A stretch of DNA of 64,000 bases from UBA7396 sp964527685 (GTDB lineage Bacteria > Patescibacteriota > Gracilibacteria > BD1-5 > UBA6164), in the NCBI GenBank assembly GCA_964527685.1, contig CAZGOC010000001.1:248001-312000 (forward strand). The letters run 5' to 3'. Below the pieces are notes generated by a model. That model saw nothing but the letters and a program-made list of their open reading frames with translations. It did not search any database and had not been told where the DNA came from. Numbering within the stretch: position 1 is the stretch's first letter; each line of letters starts with the position of its first letter. Both the position numbers and the translations under genes were made by a program. This document shows, one piece after another, positions 33,914 through 45,066 of this stretch.

Positions 33914-35158
33914 ATGGAAAATAAGGAAAAATTAAAAGAAAGAGATATGATTAGAAATAAATTAATACTTTCTTGAATAATTACATTTGTTTTATTAATA
34001 GTATTAACTTTATATGTGACTCCTTGATTTTGAGAAGTTAGTGCATTAAATACTACATTACAACAAGAAATTTGAAAATATAAAAATTATGAAAAAGTTT
34101 GACTTTCATATAATGAATACTTAGAATTATCTAAAAATGATCAAGTAAAAAAAATCTTAAAAGAAAATAAAAGTTTTTATGATGAAAATTTGACAAATAA
34201 AACAAATGATAATTATTTAAAATTTTTATTAAATAAAGAAGAAACTCTTAATTCACAATTAAAAGATTGAATTATAGCAAAAAGAGATGAAAGTATGTCT
34301 AAAATACTACCTTCTTACTCTGAATGAGTTTCTGTTGAGTGAGGAATTACTGATTTATATTTTGTAAATTACATTGAAAAATTACTTAATACTTTTTCTC
34401 TATCTACTATATCAAAAATATGAATTGAATGAGTTACTCCTGTTGATAAAAATATAAAAGATATTTGAACCCAAATATTTTATATACCACTAAAACTAGA
34501 TTTAGTTTGAAGAAAAGCAGATATAGTTAGATTTTTATATTTTCTACAAAATGTTTGAAACTCTACTTTAGATGATGAAAAATGATTAGTAGTTGAAAGA
34601 GATAGTTTATTAAATCCTATTATTTTAAAATGAGATATTAAAACAACAAAATATAATATATTAGAAAATAATATAGTTGATATTGAAACTATTGGTATAA
34701 AAGATTATATAGATACAACTTCATGAATTAGAGGTATTTGAGAAAATAGTGTAAAATGATTTTTAAATTATATAATGAACTGAACAGAAAAAGATAATAA
34801 ATTTGAAGTATCAGTATCATTAAAATTTTATGTAAGATGACTTCCTGCTTATAAAATAGAACTAGATATAGAAAAAATTATAAAAAGATATAATAATGTT
34901 TCAAAATATATTAAAGATATTTTAGCTAAATTAAACTCTCCTAGTTTTAAATCTCAAACAATAAATAAACAAGAGTCAATTTCTATATTTAAATGACTCG
35001 ATAAATATATTAAAGAATTAGAACAAACTACTAAAAAAATAGAAAATTGAGTAAAACAAAAACAAGACCTAACAAAACTTTATAAAGAGGCAAGTGATTT
35101 AAATTATTCTATATCTAACTTAGAGCAATATATAAAATCATTTAATGAAAAAAAATAA
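33914..35158 (+). CDS. PilO-like pilus assembly protein (tentative)
   Basis: The 414 residues have a short cytosolic N-terminus, one membrane helix (about 15-38), coiled-coil-forming segments, and a beta/alpha domain. In that domain IPLKLDLVGRKADIVRFLYF recalls the PilO core, where a strand with a glycine precedes a helix that begins with Phe/Leu. A second similar region follows (KFYVRGLPAYKIELDIEKI). The C-terminal 60 residues form a coiled coil. It lies 16 bases upstream of pilB. The family is inferred from pattern and context. Confidence 0.5.
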
Positions 35159-35174
35159 AAATTAATTATATTTT

Positions 35175-36440
35175 ATGGAAGCAAAAGAAGTTATAAGTAA
35201 CTTAAAAGACTTAGTTTATACTTGAGAAAATGTTCAGTTAATATGTGATTATATTATACTTTGAGCAGTTTTGTCTTGAGCATCAGATATACATATTGAG
35301 CCATTGTCTTCATTTGTAAGGCTTAGATATAGAGTTGATTGAGAATTAAAAGAAATTTTAGAATATCAAAACTTTTTACATCAATGAATAGTTGCTAGAT
35401 TTAAGATACTGTCTGACCTAAAAATAGATGAATCAAGAGTACCACAAGACTGAAGAATTAGTAAAACAATAGAAGAAAAACCCCTTGACTTGAGAGTTTC
35501 AACTCTTCCAACAGTTCACTGAGAAAAAATAGTTATGAGAATTGTTGATAAATCAAAAAAAATTCCTAAACTAGAAGATTTATGAATAGAATGACAAAAT
35601 CTTGATTTAATAAAAAAATCAATATCTCTACCAAACTGAATAGTTTTAACTTCTGGACCAACAGGTTCTTGAAAATCAACTACTTTATATGCAGCGCTTT
35701 CTATATTAAATAAAGAAAATGTAAATATAATGACACTTGAAGACCCAGTTGAAAATCAAGTAGATTGAATAAATCAAAGTCAAGTTAAACCTCAAATATG
35801 ATATACATTTGCCTATTGATTAAGAACGGCTTTAAGACAAGATCCAGATATCATAATGGTATGAGAAATGAGAGATAAAGAAACAGTTGAAATTGCTATT
35901 GAAGCATCTTTAACTTGACACCTTGTTTTGTCTACAATACATACAAACTCTGCAGCTGAAACACTAACAAGAGTTATACAAATGTGAATACCACCATTTT
36001 TAATTCCAGCATCTTTTAATGCAGTTATAGCACAAAGACTTATTAGAAGACTATGTAGTTGTAAAAAAGAAATTTGATTAAATGAGCTTGATAAAGATAC
36101 TTTACTTGATATACAAAATGCTATAAAACTTACAAAAAAAGAAGAATTACAAAAAAGAGTTTCACCTGAATTATTAAAATCACCTAAATTTTATGTTCCA
36201 GGATGATGTGAAAAATGTGAAAATACTTGATATAAATGAAGAGTTTGACTTTATGAGGTGCTTGAAATGAGTGATTGAGTAAAAGAAATGGTTCTAGCTT
36301 GAGAAAGTGCTTTTAATATAAATAAACAAGCCATAAAAGATTGAATGATTTCACTAGAACAAGATTGAATTATAAAAGCATTAAATTGATCTACTTCATT
36401 AGCTGAAGTATATGCTGTAGCTAAAACTCAAAATGGATAA
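35175..36440 (+). CDS. pilB: PilB/GspE-type secretion ATPase
   Basis: The hexameric ATPase that powers type IV pilus extension. The 421 residues are shorter than usual (about 560) because the N-terminal regulatory domain is missing. GASDIHIEPLSSFVRLRYRV starts the N2 domain. Walker A is TSGPTGSGKSTTLYAAL (about residue 158), the Asp box TLEDPVEN, Walker B RQDPDIIMVGEMRD and the His box LSTIHTNSA. The tetracysteine zinc site is CSCKK plus CEKC. An inverted-repeat element lies between its stop and pilC. Confidence 0.95.
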
Positions 36441-36443
36441 AAT

Positions 36444-36553
36444 AACCCATACCTAACCCTTCCCTTAAATCTAAGGGAAGGGAAAAAGGAAAAAGTTTAA
36501 TTTTAAATGCTTCTATTAGACTTAAGGGAAGCTGTCTGAAAGACTGATGGGTT
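36444..36553. repeat. REP/MITE-like inverted-repeat element between pilB and pilC
   Basis: About 110 bases bounded by AACCCAT at the left and ATGGGTT at the right. Inside is a perfect 11-bp stem (CCCTTCCCTTA / TAAGGGAAGGG, 4-base loop) followed by GGAAAAAGGAAAAAG. Further inside is a second TTAAGGGAAGCTGTCTGAAAG stretch which partly repeats the first arm. The GC content is far above the surroundings. It is unlike the usual AT-rich spacers here and looks like a small mobile or palindromic repeat; it may also act as a processing or partial termination site within the pil operon. Confidence 0.6.
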
Positions 36554-36579
36554 AATTAATAATTTATAACTATTAAAAT

Positions 36580-37737
36580 ATGTCAGATATATTAATACTT
36601 GATGATGAAAAGCAACAAAGTAAACAAAAAGTTGTAACTCAAAGTGAAAATATCCCCTTAATGGATAGAATAAATAAATTCTTACTTTCAAGACAAAGTA
36701 TAACAGTAAAAGAAAAAGTATTGTTCTTTAGACTTTTATCTACAATGATTAATGCTTGAATTACTTTGACAAAATGAATTGCAATACTTGAAAAACAAGA
36801 AAAAAAAGAAACAGTTTTAAAACTGATTTTAAGAAATTTTCAAAAAGAATTAAAAGAGTGAAAATGACTATCTGAGTGTTTAGAAATGTATCTGGGATCT
36901 TTTAATCCAGCTGAAATTTGAATGGTGCAATCTTGAGAAAAAACTTGAAAGCTAAATACTGCATTAAATGATTTAGCAAATCAAGTTGAAAAAATAGCAT
37001 CTATAAATTGAAAATTAAAATCAGCTTTAATGTATCCAGCAACAATAGTTTTTGTTGTTATATGAGTAGTTGCTGTTATGATGATTTTGGTTGTTCCAAA
37101 ATTGCTTGAAATATTTCAATGAGGAACTAATTTACCTATGTCCACTCAAATACTTATTATGATCTCAGACTTTTTTGTATGATATTGGTGGCTTATGGCT
37201 ATAATAATATTTTTAACAGTTGTTTGAATAATTATTTGGAAACAAACCCCATCTTGAAGGTATTATTTTGATAAAATTATTTTAAAAATACCTATTTTAT
37301 GAATGGTTGCTCAAAAAATCATATTATCAAAATTTGCTAGAGTTTTGTCTTGAATGATGAAATCTTGAGTATCAATAGTTGAATCCCTTCGTATTACTTC
37401 AGATGCTGTATGAAATGAAGTTTATAGACAAAGAATACTTTTTTTAAGAGATGATATTAAAAAATGACTTAAAATATATGAATCATTAGAGTGAGATCCA
37501 TTATTTCCTGAAATGATGGTATCAATGATTCAAATATGAGAACAAACAGCAAAAGTTGATGAAATTATTTTAAAGGTAGCAGATTTTTATGATGAAGAAG
37601 TTGACAATACTATTTGAGTTATAAATAAATTGCTTGAACCTATGATTATAGTTTTTATGGCTGTTGTAGTTTGATTTATTGCAATTGCTATAATGCAACC
37701 AATTATGAACTTAGCTGATCAAGTATCAAGTAGTTAA
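36580..37737 (+). CDS. pilC: PilC/GspF-type inner-membrane pilus assembly protein
   Basis: The polytopic platform protein of type IV pili. The 385 residues contain two F domains: first FFRLLSTMINAGITLTKGIA (about 50-70) with EMYLGSFNPAEIGMVQSGEK, second KFARVLSGMMKSGVSIVESL (about 250) with MVSMIQIGEQTAKVDEI. Three membrane helices lie at about 147-170, 200-225 and 350-375. Length is normal. It follows pilB after the repeat element and is likely in the same transcript. Confidence 0.93.
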
Positions 37738-37807
37738 AATATTTTGCAAAAAATCATTAAATACATAAATTATTACTTAAGTTTATTTTAAAACTAAGTA
37801 ATTTTTT

Positions 37808-38674
37808 ATGTTAAGAAGTATTTTACTAAAAAGTGTGTTAAAAATATCAAAAATTTTCCCACAAAAAAATCATCCATTTAATAATTCTAAAAATTGAATT
37901 TTTGATTTAAATTACTCAACTCATGAATTTGAGTCATCTCCAGGACTTGAGGCTTTATTTTCAAAAAATTTTGATTTCAATTCTTTAAAAGATAAAAAAA
38001 TTCTTGATATATGATGTTGATGATGATGAAAATGAGTTTATTTTGCATTAAAATACAATACAATAGTTTATTGAATAGATACTTCAAAAAATTTTATTTC
38101 TCAAGCAAATTCTATAGCAAAAGAAAAATGAGTTTTGGATAGTTGTTTTTTTACTTTATGAGATGCTCATAAAATGGATTTTTGAGATAATTTTTTTGAT
38201 TTAATATTGCTTCATGATGTTATAGAGCATATACCAGATACAAATCAATTATTAAAAGAAAGTTTTAGAGTTTTAAAACCAGGTGGTAAAATACTTATAA
38301 ACTTTGCCCCATATTATGAAATATTTTGACATCACTTATGGGATACCTTGCCTATTCCTTGGTTACATGTGTTTTTTAGTGATAAATTTTTAATTGATTT
38401 ATACAAGTTATCTTTAGAAAATCTGCCTGACAAACAAAAAAGAATTGATTTAAGGATTTGAAAAAACAAAAAATGAAATGAAGCTTTTACTTATTTAAAT
38501 AAGATAACTAAAAGAAAATTTCAAAAGATATTAGATGAATTTATAAAAAGTGATAAGTTTTTAATTAATTATCAAAAACAATACTATTTGAAAAATTTAA
38601 ATTTTTTGTCTAAAATACCTTTTTTAAATGAATTACGAGCAAGGCTTTGGGTGATTATTTTAGAGAAAAAATAA
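37808..38674 (+). CDS. Class I SAM-dependent methyltransferase
   Basis: The 288 residues show motif I as LDIGCGGGKGVYFALKY (three consecutive TGA codons plus others), the acidic motif VYGIDTSKNFI, LLHDVIEHIPDTNQLLKE, and LKPGGKILINFAPYYE. The C-terminal 120 residues are not typical of small-molecule methyltransferases and carry conserved-looking WLHVFFSDKFL. Substrate unknown. It contains one rare CGA arginine codon at 38636. It sits between pilC and the S-layer promoter region. Confidence 0.85.
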
Positions 38675-38716
38675 AAAAGTGAATGTGAAGATTTGGTGAA
38701 AAAAGGAGTATACCTT

Positions 38717-38743
38717 TTGACTTTTTAAAATTTTTTATATAAT
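38717..38743 (+). promoter_or_regulatory. Strong promoter upstream of the S-layer leader
   Basis: TTGACT and TATAAT with a 15-base T-rich spacer. The block TTTTTTATATAATCT is shared almost exactly with the promoter at 46373-46399, which also has a 15-base spacer, so both are probably read by the same sigma factor. Confidence 0.6.
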
Positions 38744-39091
38744 CTGGATTATATTTTAATAGTTCTTTAACATTTTTTGAATTACAAAAATATTAAAAAC
38801 TTTTAGTTTTAACTAACAAAGTTTTTTGTATAACTTAGGATGAAAGAGATATTTTTTAGAAAATATAGTTTTCTTCCTGAGTTATGCATAATGACTTAGG
38901 TTAAGGCTTTAACCTTTTTTGGAAGTCTTTCTTTCAAAAAAAGAGCATTTCAAGTACTCTTTAAATACTTGATTTACTATTTTTATATAGTAATAATTTG
39001 GCATTAAAAAAAGAAATTATAAATCTTTTTTTAAAAAATGTGTTAAGAAATTAACACAAAAATATTTTATTTTGTAACTTATATATTATAT
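38744..39091 (+). promoter_or_regulatory. Long structured 5' leader of the S-layer gene with internal terminator
   Basis: About 350 bases without a gene (the full gap is 38675-39091). In order: a large imperfect hairpin (ATAACTTAGGA near 38835 with TCCTGAGTTAT near 38876, with an inner GATATTTT/AAAATAT pair). Next, a Rho-independent terminator (AGGTTAA-GGCT-TTAACCT then TTTTT, 38898-38920). Then an ATAGTAA/TTACTAT pair near 38973-38992. Last, 33 bases before the start codon, an 8-bp hairpin TGTGTTAA-GAAA-TTAACACA (39039-39058). The arrangement fits either attenuation, a short separate RNA followed by a second promoter, or mRNA stabilisation. Confidence 0.6.
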
Positions 39092-42000
39092 ATGAGTAAT
39101 ACTCTATTTAAAAAAGCTGTAGCTTCTGCTGCTGCATTATCTGTTGTTTTATCAATAGTTAGTCCAGTTGTTGGAGTTAATGCTGCTGATGTTTCTGTAG
39201 ATGCTGCTAATAGATTAGCTACATTAGGAATTATCAACAATAATTCAGAAAATCCTTCTGCTTATAGATTAAATGATTCTATAACTAGATGAGAAATGGC
39301 TAAAGTTATGTTAAACTTAGCTGGAGAAGAACCAAACACTACTTGTGAAGGTAAATTCTCAGATGTATCTGCTAAAGCTCCAAATGATTGGGTTTGTGGA
39401 TATGTTGAAAAAGGTTTAGAATTAGGATTTTTATCTGCTAATTCAAAATTTAGACCAAATGACTCAATTACTGAAGCTGAAACTTTAAAAATGGTTATGG
39501 AAGCTTTAGGTGTTGGTCTTGATGCTTATGATGCTAAAACTTGGGTTGCTGATTTAACTTCAGCTGCTGTTGAGGCTTGAGTTATTTCTGAAACTACTAC
39601 AGTTTCTGGACTTGCTGCTGCTAAAAGATCATTTGTATTTACTACTTCTGATGCTTGAGTAACTGCTACAGATGGTGAAGGAGCTGCTACAGATGGTGAT
39701 TTAGGTGATTTAGGAGATTTATTTGGAGATCTATTTGGTGATGGTACAGGTAGTGGTGCTACTTCTACTGGAACTACTTCTACTGGAACTACTTCTACTG
39801 GAAGTGATACTTCAGTTAAATCTGGTTCTTTAGAAATTACTTTAAATCCTACTTCTCCTGTTTCTCAAGATGTTCCTGAAAATGTATCAAGAGTTGCATT
39901 TGTAGTTGCTGATGTTACTGCTGGTAAATCTGATGTTTCAATTAATTCTATTGATTTAGAATCTCTAGGATTTGGTGATTCAAAAAACTTAGACAATGTT
40001 GCTGTTTATTATAATGGTTTAAAAATTTCAAGAGAAAGAAATGTTGTAGATTCTAAAGTTACTTTAGATATGTCTCCTGCTTTTGTTGTAAAAGCTGGTG
40101 AAACTGCAAAATTAACTATCTCTGCAAAAATTGATTCTGCTAGTACTAATGGAGATTCTTATGGTTTTAAAATCGTTTGAATTAACTCTACTGCTGCTAA
40201 TCTTAAAGGTTTACCTTTAGTAGGTAATACTATGAAATCTATTGTTAATACTAACTTAGGTATAGTAGATTTTACAAATAATAAAACTTCAGCTGCTTCA
40301 GATATTAAAGTAGGTGAAGATAAAATTTTAGGGTCTTTTAAATTAGCTCTAAATAATGATAAAGAAGATGTTAGATTTGCTTCTTTAAAAGTTAAATTTG
40401 ATGGTACAGCTAAAGCTGACAGTCTTTCTAATTTAAGATTATTTAAAGATTGAGTTGAGATTGCTAAAACTCCTGTTAGAGAAGGTAACTTCTTTACATT
40501 TGTATTATCTGATGTAAAATTCCCATATAACATTTCTAAAACTTCTACATTTGACATTAAAGGTACTGTTACTTCTGATGTTGGATATACAGTTAAATTT
40601 TTAGTTGAAAAAACTAGTGATTTATACTTAGTAGGTGAAAAATATGGTTTTACAACTGCTGTTAATACAATAGCTGATGATGAAGCTTTATCTAATTCAA
40701 TCACTATTAAAGGTTCTAAAGTTGATGTAAGTTATACTGAATGAGATAAAGATACTGTTAAAAAAGATACTAAAGCTTTTGATTTTGGTACTTTAAAATT
40801 AAAATCTCAATGAGGAAATTACTTATTAGAAACTTATAAAGTTAAAGTTACTTATACTGCTGGTTCTTGAGCTGTTGGTGTAAAAGCTTTAAAAAATCTT
40901 AAATTAGGTGGTGTTACTTATGATTCTGCTACAACTGAATCAACAGGTATGACTACTCAATATTTTACATTTAAAGATATTGCTATTCCAGCTGGTTCTG
41001 AAAAAAACTTATCTGTAACTGCAGATATTGATAGAACTGCTTCTAATGGTGATTCTTATACTGTTGATGTATCTTTCGTTGATAGTAACTTTAAATTAAA
41101 AGATGAAGACAATAATAAATCTTATACTTTAGTTTCAGAAGTTAATGGTATTTTATCTACTACTACTGGTTTAGATTCTAAAAAAGTTAATGTTGAATTA
41201 GCTTCATTATCTCAAACTAGAACTGTTGCTAATGGTTTCAGTGCTGTAGTTGGTTCTACTGTTACTGCTTATAAATGAGAATTAAAAGCTAGTACTGCTG
41301 GTGATGTAAAAGTTACAAAAGTTGTAATTTCTACTGGTTCTACTCATACAGCTGGTAATTTAAATGATATTTTATCAGATGCTAAATTAGTTATTGGTAG
41401 TGATACTTATAATTATACTTCTTTAGATGCTGGTTCTATAACTTTTGATGGATTATCTAAAGTTATTACTGCTGGTTCAACTAATAAACAATCTTTTGAA
41501 TTAGTTGTTACTTTAAAAGATAGTTCTTCTACTTCAGGTGATTTAGCATTAAAAGTTACTACTGTAACTGCTGAAGATAATTCAGATGGTTCAAATGCTT
41601 CTGCTACTCCTGATTCAAATGTTTATGCAGCTATAACTACTACTACAAAAGGTACTTTAACTGTAGAATTTGATTTATCTAAAGATCAAACTAATTTAAC
41701 AGATATTAATAAAACTGTTAAAGCTGGTTCTACAGATGTTGTTGTTGCTAAATTAAAATTAAAAGCTGAAAAAGAAAATGTTAAAGTTATTGATGCTTAT
41801 TTCTCTGCTACAGAAGATTTAAGAGCTTCATTTAAAAACTTTAGATTAGTTGATTCTAATAAAGCTGTTATAGCTAATGGAACAGTTTCTGATGCTGGAA
41901 CATATGTTGAATTTAAAGGAATTACTTCTGATAAAGGAACTTTCGTTAAAGATGCTGTTACTTATGCATATATTATAGCTGATACTAAAGCTTCTTCTCA

Positions 42001-42709
42001 AGCTGCTGATGATACTGCTATTTCTGGTAGTGGAGCTAAATTAACATTCTTACATGCTACTAACACTCCTTGGAAAGTTGAAGGTGTATCTAGTAAAAAA
42101 GATGTAACTGATGGTAATAAAACTACTTCTACTTGAACAAACTTAGAAGTTGCGGGAAATCTAAAATTTGTTGATACTGATTCAGTTGCTAATTTTGGAG
42201 TTTCTACTAAAAATACTAAAGTTGTTTACAGTGATGTTGCTTTAGTTGAATTAGAAAAAGTTGCTATAACTTTAACTACAGGAAATCAATTAATTGCTAA
42301 ATTAAAATTAAATGTAACTAATTCTAACAAGAATAAAACTACAAATAATGATATTAAAGCTAAATTAGCTTCTGTTAAATTAGGTTTTGGTACAAGTTTT
42401 AGTTCAGGAACTTTAAGTAATGTAACATTTACAATTAAAAAAGGTTCTTACTCTACAGGTACAACTGTAACTAGTGGTTCTGGTACATTTACTTTAGATA
42501 CTACTGATTCAGCTACTGAAGTTGATGGACAAACTTATTTTGAAGTATATGCTAATATAGCTAATGGAGTTACATTTAGTGATTCATCATCTATAACTAC
42601 TACTATTGAAGCTGTTGATTCAGATGTTGTATTTACTGATGAAACAACTACTTTTGGAAAAGTTATTCCTACTGATTTAACTAATAGATCAAGTGTTTCT
42701 ACTAGATAA
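39092..42709 (+). CDS. S-layer protein with signal peptide and SLH region, 1205 aa
   Basis: The main surface-layer candidate. Signal peptide at residues 1-31 (AAALSVVLSIVSPVVGVNAA). SLH-like repeats at about 33-160: FSDVSAKAPNDWVCGYVEKG with FRPNDSITEAE, and before it YRLNDSITRGEMAKVM. Next come a Gly/Asp linker (GDLGDLGDLFGDLFGDG), a Thr/Ser/Gly tandem repeat, and about 1000 residues of beta-rich repeats beginning LEITLNPTSPVSQDV. It uses GGT/GGA for about nine in ten glycines, with only about ten TGA codons, unlike neighbouring genes; this signals high expression. A terminator with GAAA loop follows. A truncated relative lies at 57536. Confidence 0.88.
39761..39802 (+). repeat. Tandem 15-bp repeat in the S-layer gene
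   Basis: Almost three copies of ACTTCTACTGGAACT encode the linker repeat TSTGT. The unit keeps the reading frame, so copy number can vary without frameshift. It marks the joint between the SLH anchor part and the beta-rich part. Confidence 0.8.
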
Positions 42710-42742
42710 TTATTATCTATAAAAAAATATTTAATTATTTTT

Positions 42743-42775
42743 AAAGACTTATACGAAAGTATAGGTCTTTTTTTG
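42743..42775 (+). terminator. Terminator of the S-layer gene
   Basis: AAAGACTTATAC and GTATAGGTCTTT pair over 12 bases (one G-T pair) around a GAAA tetraloop, followed by seven or more T. Confidence 0.85.
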
Positions 42776-42841
42776 TTTAGAAAATCACTCAAAATTCTAC
42801 AAGTAAAACATATATAAACATTCAAAAACTAAATAAAACTC

Positions 42842-42870
42842 AAAAACTCCAGTAATTTACTGGAGTTTTT
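42842..42870. terminator. Second terminator hairpin, bidirectional
   Basis: AAAACTCCAGTAA and TTACTGGAGTTTT form a near-perfect stem with A-run before and T-run after. It stands about 70 bases after the S-layer terminator and marks the left edge of the accessory region. Nothing else is seen between here and 43000. Confidence 0.75.
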
Positions 42871-42999
42871 GTTTTATTCATATTATGTAATATTAGTATT
42901 CTACATAGATAACCTAAAAATTTGCTTCTAATTCAATGAAAAATCTTTTTATGATATAAGTTTCGTGAAATGAAAAATCATCTCTCTAAAAAATGAAAT

Positions 43000-43302
43000 T
43001 TACTTCGTAGTATTTAAAAATCTTAAAAAATCATTCATTCACTCTAAATATCATCTAAAATATCACTGGTCCCACGATAAATTCTCCCTTTCTCACTCTG
43101 GAGAAAATTCATCTAATAAATATTCACATCAATCACGAGTAATATTTCATCTTTCATTTACAAAAATTAAATTATTTGCTTCATCTTTTTCAGGAATTCA
43201 GACTTCTGGGGGAATTCTAAGTCAAGCATTTGATATAAAACAATTCCTTTGAAACTTAATCTTGTCAGATATAAATTTTTGAATTTTACTATTATCAATC
43301 AT
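43000..43302 (-). CDS. Small hypothetical protein, 100 aa
   Basis: Complete frame starting MIDNSKIQKFISDKIKFQRN, ending FLNTTK. It is soluble and acidic, with ERGNITRDGCEYLLDEF and a Gly-rich WDQGYFRGYLEGMNDF stretch. No membrane segment. It is the leftmost gene of the accessory region. No family recognised. Confidence 0.6.
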
Positions 43303-43444
43303 ATATAAAAAATTAAAAAATAAAAAAGTATGAAACTATTTAAAAACTACTATAAATCTAAATAATTCCATACTTTAAAGCTTTAACCCATAACTAAACT
43401 CGTAAATATAAAAAACTCTTTAGATAATTCAAGTTTTTAAGTAT

Positions 43445-43729
43445 TTACTCTATATTCAACATAATCTTACTTATCTCATTATGTAACAAACTATAACTGC
43501 TAGAAACATTTTCTAAAAAATATTCTCATCAAGCTATGTAATTTACTTTTGATTTTAAAAATCATCTCGCTTGTTCTTCAATCTTTTTAGTTAAAACATT
43601 TACTAACTTTATTTTTTTCGCTGTTTCATCAAATTCGCTAGTTCAAGATTTAGTTGTAATCCAGTAATTAAATAATGTTATATAAGACTCTTTTAAATCT
43701 CATATTAATTTCATAGTCTTTTTAGTCAT
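43445..43729 (-). CDS. Small hypothetical protein, 94 aa
   Basis: Complete frame starting MTKKTMKLIGDLKESYITLF. Mostly helical and basic in the middle (TAKKIKLVNVLTKKIEEQAR), with GGEYFLENVSSSYSLLHNEI towards the end. No family recognised. It lies 31 bases downstream of the 121-aa gene on the same strand. The 140 bases after it hold a small inverted repeat (AAAGTATG / CATACTTT). Confidence 0.6.
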
Positions 43730-43760
43730 ATAAAAAAATTAAATAATAAAATAAAGATAT

Positions 43761-44126
43761 CTAATAATCATAATTTTTACTCGATTGTCTAGACCTCCAT
43801 AATTGAAATAAATCCTCAATTTCTTCGTTATTAAACCATAAATGACTATCTAAATAATTAGTAAAAATTTCATAATCTTCAAAATCCCATACATTTTCTA
43901 GACTTTCTCCAGTTATAGCTTCTATTTCTTCTTTGTATTCTTCAAGAAACCTATTTTTTACTTCATCATACACTTTATAAACAAGTAAATTTAAATTTAC
44001 CATTCAAAACTCTTTTTTAATATTCTCAATATCTAAATCAATATCAAACTCTTCAATTAAATTTTCTAAAAAATCAACATCTAAATATCAACACTCGAGT
44101 ATTTGAGAAACAATAGAACTAGTCAT
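43761..44126 (-). CDS. Hypothetical acidic protein, 121 aa
   Basis: Starts MTSSIVSQILECGYLDVDFL and runs through a TGA (Gly) into a strongly acidic part (EEYKEEIEAITGESLENVWDF region) ending SRQSSKNYDY. I chose the upstream ATG because the TGA-as-Gly reading joins both halves without a stop. Its acidity resembles DNA-mimic or antitoxin-type proteins, but nothing specific is recognised. 25 bases follow the 127-aa gene. Confidence 0.6.
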
Positions 44127-44151
44127 ATAATAAGAAATTTAAAAATATAAA

Positions 44152-44535
44152 TTAGTATTCATCTGGTAACATCAAACAAATATCAACTCCATTATCTATA
44201 CACCAACATTTATTTCAGTTGATAGATAATTTTTGTAAATAATCTAATTTCAAATATTTAGCTCTTTCATAAATAGTTGAAATAATCTCTCAAATCACTT
44301 TTTGCTTTAAACTATCTATTAAAAAATCATTATCAGTATTTTTTGTATAGTTTTTTAAACTTGAAGTATCTATAATTTCTGAAATTCAAATAGTACATAC
44401 AAAAGGTTTTGAATGAAAATCAAAATTTTCACTAATATTTCACTCATCAAGACTTGGATTATTAAATTCAAAAATAATAGTATTATTGTCAATTATTTTT
44501 GTCATCACTTTTCATTTTAAATATGTTTGTGTCAT
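44152..44535 (-). CDS. Hypothetical protein, 127 aa
   Basis: Starts MTQTYLKGKVMTKIIDNNTI. Beta-rich N-terminal half, then a helical segment (LIDSLKQKVIGEIISTIYER) and a Cys/Trp-rich end (NGNKCWCIDNGVDICLMLP). No membrane segment and no family recognised. First gene of a small minus-strand operon of three. A later ATG 9 codons in is possible. Confidence 0.55.
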
Positions 44536-44815
44536 TATTTTTTATAAAAGTATTAAATTATCAAAAAGTCAAATTGTCTGATTGACAAATGAATATTTTA
44601 ATACTTTTCGCTTATAAATCAACTTATTTTAATAAAAAACAGTTGATTATTGAAAGAAGTATTGTCATCATTTGTCTAAAATGTCTAGTGAAAATGGAAG
44701 ATAAAAAGTAAAATAGAAGTATGTAAAAATATTAAAATTACTACATCTTTTTTAAAAATAATTAAAAAAAGATAATAAAATTATTTGTGTAATCTTATTA
44801 TCTTAAAAAATATTT
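44536..44815. other. Divergent spacer in the accessory region
   Basis: About 280 bases without a gene between two diverging genes. It contains GTCAA/TTGAC inverted copies near 44565-44590, repeated TTGTC(T) words, and an AAGATAATA / TATTATCTT inverted repeat (44768-44803) just before the ATG at 44816. No firm promoter pair can be chosen. Confidence 0.45.
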
Positions 44816-45055
44816 ATGTCTACAAATGAAATTGCCTTACTATTTGCTATACTTACAATAAATAATCTATTTTCAATGTTTGTTTTTGAATTACGGATTT
44901 TAAACTTAGAAAAATCTAATATATTTTTTAATATAATTCTTAGAATTGTTTGATATTTGAGTGCTATAATAACAATTGTAATTTGATATTTATTTTTTAG
45001 AGAGTTTTATTTTGAAGCTCGCGAGTTCTTGTTAAATATATGAAATATGAAGTAA
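44816..45055 (+). CDS. Small membrane protein, 79 aa
   Basis: Two hydrophobic helices (about 4-25 and 38-62) joined by a charged loop (ELRILNLEKSN); the C-terminus is short and amphipathic (REFYFEAREFLLNIGNMK). The start lies 13 bases after a hairpin. The layout fits holin-like or small toxin-like proteins; no family recognised. Confidence 0.55.
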
Positions 45056-45066
45056 AAAATAAAAAA

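Noticed and set aside
39761..39802. Possible CRISPR-like or minisatellite array
   Set aside because: Only about three direct 15-bp units with no spacers, in frame inside the S-layer linker; a coding tandem repeat.
40159..40704. A 181-codon minus-strand frame inside the S-layer gene
   Set aside because: It is the complement of a continuous, codon-biased S-layer coding sequence with no start context of its own.
42535..42825. Minus-strand frame across the end of the S-layer gene and its terminator
   Set aside because: It runs through the S-layer terminator hairpin and mirrors coding sequence; no support.
42872..42999. Another small gene left of 43000
   Set aside because: No frame longer than a few codons with a start in either direction, even with TGA read as Gly.
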